This document shows, piece after piece, positions 57,641-64,000 of a DNA stretch of 64,000 nucleotides; within the stretch, counting starts at the first letter, position 1, and every line of letters begins with the position of its first letter. The notes beneath the pieces are model-generated. The model did no database searches. It was not told where the DNA came from and saw nothing but the letters and a program-made list of their open reading frames with translations. Source of the DNA: Ciona intestinalis (lineage: Eukaryota > Chordata > Ascidiacea > Phlebobranchia > Cionidae); NCBI RefSeq assembly GCF_000224145.3, contig NC_020167.2, forward strand, positions 6,497,421-6,561,420. The letters run 5' to 3'. The position numbers were made by a program, and so were the translations under genes.

Positions 57641-60600
57641 TTAGTGGCCTGGATCAACAATGAGTGGTGCAATGTACTCCGAATGTGGAATTCCAAATGA
57701 ATATTTCGGGGCATGACGTCTGGTCACGTATACCTTAAATTCAAACAACACATTTAATAGTATTTAAAATGCTTTATATATATGGTTTACTCATTTTGTA
57801 TTTGTAACTTCTTACTTTATCCTGGCATGGCAGGAAAGCGACAGTCGTTATAACACAGGTGTTCTGTTTCATACACCTCCTGCCAGCTTACGAGTTACCA
57901 AGTATGTTACTTTGTGGGTGAACATGGGATAGGAATGATTTATTATTATACGATTAAACTTCTTTGGACATGGGGAACATAAAATTAAGTATTTTATCTA
58001 AATTGGGAATGAACCAAAATAGGTGGTGTCAAAAAACTAATTCATATTAAGTAGTTCCACTTTATATAAATCGGTATCTTTATCCATCCTACACAATGGA
58101 AAATGACCTCCAATAGGCTTTGTTTTCACTACAATTCAGCTTTTGTGATGTCACAATGCTAGATATTGTTAAATAAATGGGAAGCATTTGTCACAAAAGA
58201 GGAGGGTTATCACATACACATTACATGAGTCTGGCACCAATACAATGCTATTGTGGGAATATGTTTTTTCTAACTCGATTTGTAAGATTATGAAAGTGAT
58301 TCAATACCCATTCTGCTGGCACAAGGAAGTTACTTAAATATTGACATTGCCAGCTTCATTTGCTAAAGTTAGTCATACCACACAGAGCGTAATGTTTTCC
58401 ATTTGTAAACTGTGTTTGCAGACCTCCTTTAAGTATTGTGGCTATTGACTAACTTAAGGCTTTTCTAGTTAAACTAAATTTTAAATGAATCCAAGTACAA
58501 ATATTTGAAACATGAACTGACTAATAAATAAATACACTACATGTTGTATGAAATTACTTCATAATTTTTAATGGGTGAGGTCCTATGATGAGGCATACTA
58601 TAGTACCTGAGATTTAGGCCAAAGTTAACTCATTAGCTCATTTGATACTATTACAATTTTACAATATACAGGAAACTTGGTGATATAATTATATGACCTG
58701 ATAACTAAACCAATCTTGATCTTATTCTTTCTATCTGTGTTTTAATTTATCCTTTCCATATATGTGTTTTTTTAATTAGTACCCTTTTTTTACTTTTTAA
58801 AACTGTTTTATTCCTAAAAACTAGCTTCCTAGCTGGCATCACTGCTACATATCTGGTTGGAAACACTGTATTTTTCCTTTTTAATCTTCCTAGGAACAAC
58901 ATGTTTTTCAGTAATCTCTGTTCTCACAAACACATCATGATCTGATGCTGGCATAATCTTTTATTGCGGTTGACTTAAAAAAAACTTCACAGTGATCTTT
59001 TACTTGGTGGTTAGTGCACGTAACTTAACAATTGAGTAAAGGAGCTGAATACTCGCTATGTCTGATCCCAAAGGAGTGCTGGGGTGCTTGCTTCTTATTT
59101 ATTACTACCTGTTGCAAGTGAAACAAGGATAACAAAGATAAAAAAGTAGTATATAACTACTACAACACTTTAGCACTCACTGACAAATAAAAATCTACCT
59201 CAATACAGAATAACAGTTTTTATAAATACTAGTACATTTCTAAGTAATGGGCTCAAGCATTTTGTATGAACTTAAAGTCTAAATTTAATGCAAAGTATAC
59301 AGAAACCCTTTGTTTTTAAAATACATTAAATACAAATTAAACACAGTGGATAAAACAAGATAAACTTTATAGAGTAAGTAAAGATTAAGACTACGCCAAA
59401 TTAAATGTAAGTATGTTTTATACGGTTAGCATGGGTTAACTACTGTCCCATTGTCATTATTTCCTGTCTGTTTTTTATTGTTTATTACCTAATTTTCGCT
59501 ACTGAAACATAGAGACAAAGAAAAAGTATTTTTAATATTATTAAGACACCAACCTTTTCTGGACTGTGAGCTCCTGGACCAGGTTTTCTAGTTGCATCCG
59601 ATGGTAACATATTTCTACCAGTCATGCTGTATAGGGGACCTCTATTTTTGTAAACCCATGGAGCAATCACTCTGTAGGTTCCAGGTCCAGGTGTCTGTGA
59701 TGTAACAATGTAAATAATGATGCAAAACTGATACAAATTATAGGTTGGAAAAATTTGAAAAACAGTAAACAAATACAAAATTAGAAAAACAGTAAACAAA
59801 AGAAGGTATATATTACTCAAACTCTGCTTTTACTGAAACTTTTACCGCTAGTGCTGTATCTTTTTATAATGTCCCTTAAGTCTAATACGAACTTTAATGA
59901 ATGAATGCAAGCTTATTAAACATGCTGATACTAGTATCTGGCAACTTATTAATTATATCTTCCTAGTCTTTCTATTGTAAATAAACTCTGTGCCTGTACG
60001 TTATATAGAAATCTTAACCACCTCCATTCAAATGCTTAAAGCGATAGATATCTAATAACAAAACTTTTTTTATTCTTCCATCTCAACGGTTCCACCCTCT
60101 TAGCTAACCTTTCTCAAATCTTCATGAAAACTTCCAACTGTTGCTCTTCCTGTCATGGAGTAACTAGGGGCTGAACTTCCAGACACAATCCTTGAGCCCA
60201 TCATTGGAAAAAGTTTATAAGCTGCTGGACCTGATAGTATGTGGCAAATATGTTGGGATGAGAATTTTATTAGTTGGGACATTTTTATTCTATTCTGTAT
60301 AGGTGAGAGACTTAAACTAGGCACACCGGAGGACATGGAAATTATGCTGGATATCTTAATACTTTTTAAAGGTGTTGGAATGACAATATTAATCAGTGGA
60401 GTAAGTCCTTCAATTGTATATAGGTGAGGGACTATGACCAGACACACCAATGACAATTATTACTGGAGTCTTATCATGAACTTTTATTAACTTTAAATTA
60501 AGCCAGAAATCGTTTACGCTATGTACTTTTTACAACTTTATCCCTAAACTTACTAGAAATCTAACCATCTTACTATACACTGACTATAAAGATAAATAAA

Positions 60601-63600
60601 GTGTGTATTGGAATTGGTAAAATCACTTTTTTTAGTTGTATGGGATGTATATACTTAGTTTTGCACTAAAGTGTTTGTATAGTTTAATATATAAGAAAAA
60701 AATTAAATGCTAATTAAACACTTATGGTTAGGTGATTTATTGAATATTTAACTAATAATAACTCATCCAAAAAAAGTTGTAATAAAAAAATTATTACACA
60801 TGCACTCAATTATTTATAAGATATCTAACTTGTGTCAATTTAATGGTTAAAATGAAAGTAGTTATAATGTGGTTAAGCAAGTTTAAAACAGGATACTAAA
60901 TCCATGCATCTACGTGAAACCATGCAAAATGTTTTAAATTATGAAATCCCAGTTTTACATAAAACGCATGCAAAGTGTTTAAAATCTCGATTTAAATCCC
61001 AGTTTAAAGTGTTAGAACCACTACAACATAAACAGCGCGTGTTTGGCAAGTTGAAGCCCACTTCAAAGTTGAAGAACCCACGCAAACGATACAATGATAA
61101 TAAAAGTGGTTGTGAAAGTTGTTTCTAAGATACTACAATGCAACTATACTTTTATAACCTAAATATAAAGCCAAAAATTAAATCAGAACTTTCATAAACA
61201 AAAAGACTCTAAAATTTAATTACTAAATCAAGATTTTCAATTTATATATAGCCTTAAGTTAGTCAATAACCACAGCGCTAATTTGTCTATAAAATTGATT
61301 GTTTTGGGTATTACCAACCAAATCTAGATACCTACAGAATACAAGCGACAAATTTCAGTTAAAAAAATATTTGGTAAGTTTTCGCATGAATATGTGGTTA
61401 GTTGAGAATTATGTAATAATTGTAATCAATTGTTTCCATGGTTATTCATCGACTCGTAACCATGGTGACATTTCATTCAACATTAACATATTTTCCATAG
61501 CAACCGATTGTAAGGTTGCCAACGGTAACGGACCATGCGTTGCCATGCCAACACAAACCCGAGTTAAATCTTCAGAAAAACTCCCGGCAACTTTTCGGCC
61601 GGCAATAGAATAAGCAGGTGCCGTATGATCTGAACCTTTTACAGGGGGTAAGGAATATGCAGAGGGCCCTACATGTATTTGCCTCAGGTTAGATTTGTTT
61701 TTACATATCTGAGTAATTCACAGCCTACACATATTCTCCACCAAAAAAAACAGTACGAAATGTCGTTACATTCTCTGTTACTCTAGATTCCATATATAAA
61801 AAATGGAACCTAATATGAGGTATGAAAAAGCAATAAAGTTATACTGGCACATTAGTATACCAAATATTCCTGATCTAACAAAACATCCAGCAATTCACAA
61901 ACTTTAACAGAAGATAAGCAGCTTTTCTCAATAGCAATATATGATCCCTTATACATTTTTAATGAGATTAGAGAATAGTAATTTCATTTTATGAACTATT
62001 AAATATTAAAACAATTTTCAGAAATTGACAGCACAGTGCCAAACTTAATCAACAAATACCAGGACTAGACATAACATCAGAACCATAAGTTTGCATTTCA
62101 CAACAAATGAAAACAAAACTAACAAATATTACATTACATTGGAAACATTACCACCAAAACAAACAATGTAGTTTAAACTTTATGGGTTAATGGGCCAAAT
62201 ATGGTCTAAATCCCAGGTCCAAGGAACTCAAATAGAACAGAACTAAACTTTGAGCCATTTTTCCTAACTTGTTTACATGAAAATAAAAATAGAACCATTT
62301 ATCTTTTGTAAGATAAACTTATATGGTATGTGTTAGTTTTGTTTGTCTTTACTTGTTTTTATTATGATTAGGATTTTTGTTATTGTGATCGAAGATACAA
62401 TTATATGTAAGTTTATGTTTAAAGTTAGCTTGGACAAAATGTTAATAAAACACACTTTCCTAACTGGTTTAAGAAATTAGAAACAAAACCGATTGATTTA
62501 CAATGTCAGTTATCTACATGATAATTAATGGGGGTTGATGAATCTACATGACACACGCCACAAAACACATGCCAACCCTTTGTAGGTCGTCGTGAAAAGA
62601 GCCGTAACTTCTTCTGCTAACCATCGTATAACTGGGGAGGGATAAACGGCCGACAGATTCAGGGCCAAGTACTTTGGGTAGCATGTAAGCAGCCGGCCCT
62701 ATTTATTATGACAGTAAAGAAAACCAAAAATATACTAAGGCTAATATTGGTATTGTGATAAACTTTCGCACCTGTTTATTACAACAGTTGGTATGTCATG
62801 TTAAAACTGCAAATACTAAGCACGTGAGCATTAGAAACTGTGCAAAAAAATGTAATTTTATCACATTTGAACCCCCCAAAAAAACATTTTAGAGTAACGT
62901 ATGTGACATTGTGACAATAAAGTTTACTTATTTTGTAATATACTTTATTTGAATGTTCCATTTACATAAAAGTATAAACAATCTTCCCCTTTTATAACAT
63001 TTTATACTTTTTATAGAAACTTGAACAATATCCTACAACACTAAAGGGTTGATAAAACAAATTAAAAAACACATCTGCAAACATGGGTACCTGGACTGAT
63101 ATCCGATTTGTGACCCTTAGTTCGGCCAGAGAGAGAATAACTTGGTGCTGAATATTGAGCGGAACGACCACTTTTCTCTGGACTGTAGGTCCCTGTTTAA
63201 AAAAAACGTGAATGAATGTAATGAACATAACTTACTTTAACCTCCCAAATTAACAGTCGTTATAACATGGGTGATATATAACAGGGAAAACAACACTTGT
63301 TATAAGTTATAACAGGGGTGTTCTAAATAGTAAATATTACTGGAAAAACTGAAAACACATTTTGTGAAACAACTAAGTTTTTTGATAGTTTTGCTATACC
63401 AGGCATAACATAATACAGGTCCATATAAGAAAAATAGGTTATCTTGTCATTTTGGTATAATAACAATGATGATTCTTTACCAGAAAAAAACAACACTTCA
63501 AAAAAAAGTACTGACAAAACCTAAAGGTTACAAACAGAGCACCTGGTCCTGGATTTTTAAATGGAGCTATCCCTTTATGTCTTCCATATAAAGAATACTT

Positions 63601-64000
63601 GGGTGTTCCATCAGTGCCTTTGTTTGTTATATTAGCAGGAACTAAATATCCAGGTCCAGGGCTGCAATCGTTTGTAAAGGTTGCGTGTCTTGTTCCAAAA
63701 CTGAACGCAGGATTCCGATATTTTCGTGCGTCGTGAATTCGAAAACCTGAAATAATTCAAAGTTATTGGAAAAACAATTTAATCAACTTTAATTATTTAT
63801 GGCTTTGCTTTCATTACAGACATATGTGTTTTTGAACAAGACACCAAATCTTTATTATGATATCTCCCCATAGAACAAACAATTGCCAGAAAATCTTTTT
63901 CCCCTCTTATTTATTCATTTAATTTTTTAATTGCTCTCATTAAACACATTAAAAATATTTTTACAGCATTTTTAATACCTGTAGAGCCCGGGAGCATGTA
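57641..64000 (-). CDS. ODF3-like: ODF3/CIMAP1-family sperm axoneme protein (5' end beyond window)
   Basis: Exons in order: 64000-63979 (continues past the edge), 63746-63543, 63192-63091, one of 62698-62577 / 61668-61559 / 60230-60109, then 59694-59554 and 57733-57641. Repeated STPGR motifs are clear: CSPGPGYLVP, NPGPGTYSPEK, APSYSLSGRTKGHKSDISPG, TPGPGTYRVIAP, KPGPGAHSPEK. The C-terminal YSFGIPHSEYIAPLIVD matches the ODF3 ending. The family (outer dense fibre protein 3, now CIMAP1A) binds axonemal microtubules of sperm (family knowledge). The three alternative exons encode versions of one STPGR repeat; their phases allow only one per transcript. Donors of the alternatives are weak (gttggc, gtttgt, gttagc), which fits regulated splicing. 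The true N-terminus is not in view. Confidence 0.92.
57805..57925 (-). repeat. Composite SINE tail in the last ODF3 intron
   Basis: Reverse copy, well preserved: tactttatcctggcatggc, agcgacagtcgttataacac, aggtgttctgtttcatacac, gccagcttacgagttacc. It lies about 70 bp upstream of the last exon's acceptor. Confidence 0.8.
60109..60230 (-). other. ODF3 alternative exon C (122 nt)
   Basis: Same length and phases as A. Peptide begins GPAAYKLFPMMGSR and ends VGSFHEDLRK. A branch-site-like actaat lies about 40 nt upstream of its acceptor. Confidence 0.85.
60285..60480. repeat. Short tandem duplication in ODF3 intron
   Basis: Two diverged units sharing gtataggtgagagactt / tataggtgagggacta, followed by aggcacaccgg / agacacaccaat. 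Non-coding. Confidence 0.5.
61559..61668 (-). other. ODF3 alternative exon B (110 nt)
   Basis: Same phases as A and C, four codons shorter. Peptide begins GPSAYSLPPVKGSDHTAPAY and ends AGSFSEDLTR. Its polypyrimidine tract is poor, so it may be the weakest acceptor of the three. Confidence 0.82.
62577..62698 (-). other. ODF3 alternative exon A (122 nt)
   Basis: Enters in phase 1 and leaves in phase 0. Peptide begins GPAAYMLPKVLGPESVGR and ends YGSFHDDLQR. Closest of the three to the canonical vertebrate ODF3 segment (GPAAYMLP...GGFSDDLHK). Confidence 0.85.
63205..63275 (-). repeat. Diverged SINE tail in ODF3 intron
   Basis: Reverse copy: gtgaatgaatgtaatgaaca, taacttactttaacctccc, acagtcgttataacatgggt. 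Confidence 0.6.

Noticed and set aside
1-64000. LTR retroelements, endogenous viral sequence, Polinton-like elements, CRISPR arrays
   Set aside because: No reverse transcriptase, integrase, capsid-like or envelope-like reading frames, no paired long terminal repeats, and no regularly spaced short repeats were seen.

Overview
This is an AT-rich metazoan (chordate-type) window. The many short exons, small introns, dense miniature transposons, composite SINE-like repeats, draft-assembly N gaps and moderately diverged chordate orthologues together point to a tunicate, most likely a Ciona species. That assignment is inference from the overall pattern, not from a database match.

Layout: 1-3.7 kb holds degenerate repeats and no firm gene, with a possible first coding exon at 3777-3732 (-). 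A small two-exon gene (- strand, 6403-5664) encodes a 69-residue protein I do not recognise. 8841-10605 (+) is a CALML4-like degenerate calmodulin. 22434-12463 (-) is a 16-exon IkappaB kinase (IKK-alpha/beta type). Head to head with it, 23830-33349 (+) is a 15-exon peroxisomal ABC transporter of the ABCD1/ABCD2 type; one of its exons lies in a near-identical duplication beside a 50-N gap. 37448-36513 (-) is an achaete-scute-like bHLH factor in a repeat-rich interval. 49775-39567 (-) is a 15-exon MBOAT1/2 lysophospholipid acyltransferase. 52722-50683 (-) is a WDR93-like protein with an intronless coding region. 53619-56429 (+) is FAM8A1, an RDD-domain ERAD cofactor. 57641 to the right edge (-) is an ODF3/CIMAP1-family sperm-axoneme protein.

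The genes do not form a pathway. Two (WDR93-like, ODF3) are probably ciliary or flagellar, two (ABCD, MBOAT) act in lipid metabolism, and IKK is the core kinase of NF-kB signalling. All multi-exon models were built by hand; every junction is GT-AG and the reading phases close across all exons.

The most striking finding is in the ODF3 gene. Three tandem homologous exons (62698-62577, 61668-61559, 60230-60109) share the same entry and exit phases. Exactly one of them must be chosen: joining any two, or skipping all, gives an early stop. This looks like a three-way mutually exclusive exon cassette that swaps one STPGR-type repeat of a flagellar microtubule protein.

Non-coding content is dominated by several repeat families: a ~190-bp element with ends like gtaagatggga, a composite tRNA-related SINE, a hAT-type MITE with an exact 8-bp target duplication, fold-back elements, and ~75-bp tandem repeats. 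I saw no LTR retroelement, endogenous virus, CRISPR array or intact tRNA/rRNA gene.
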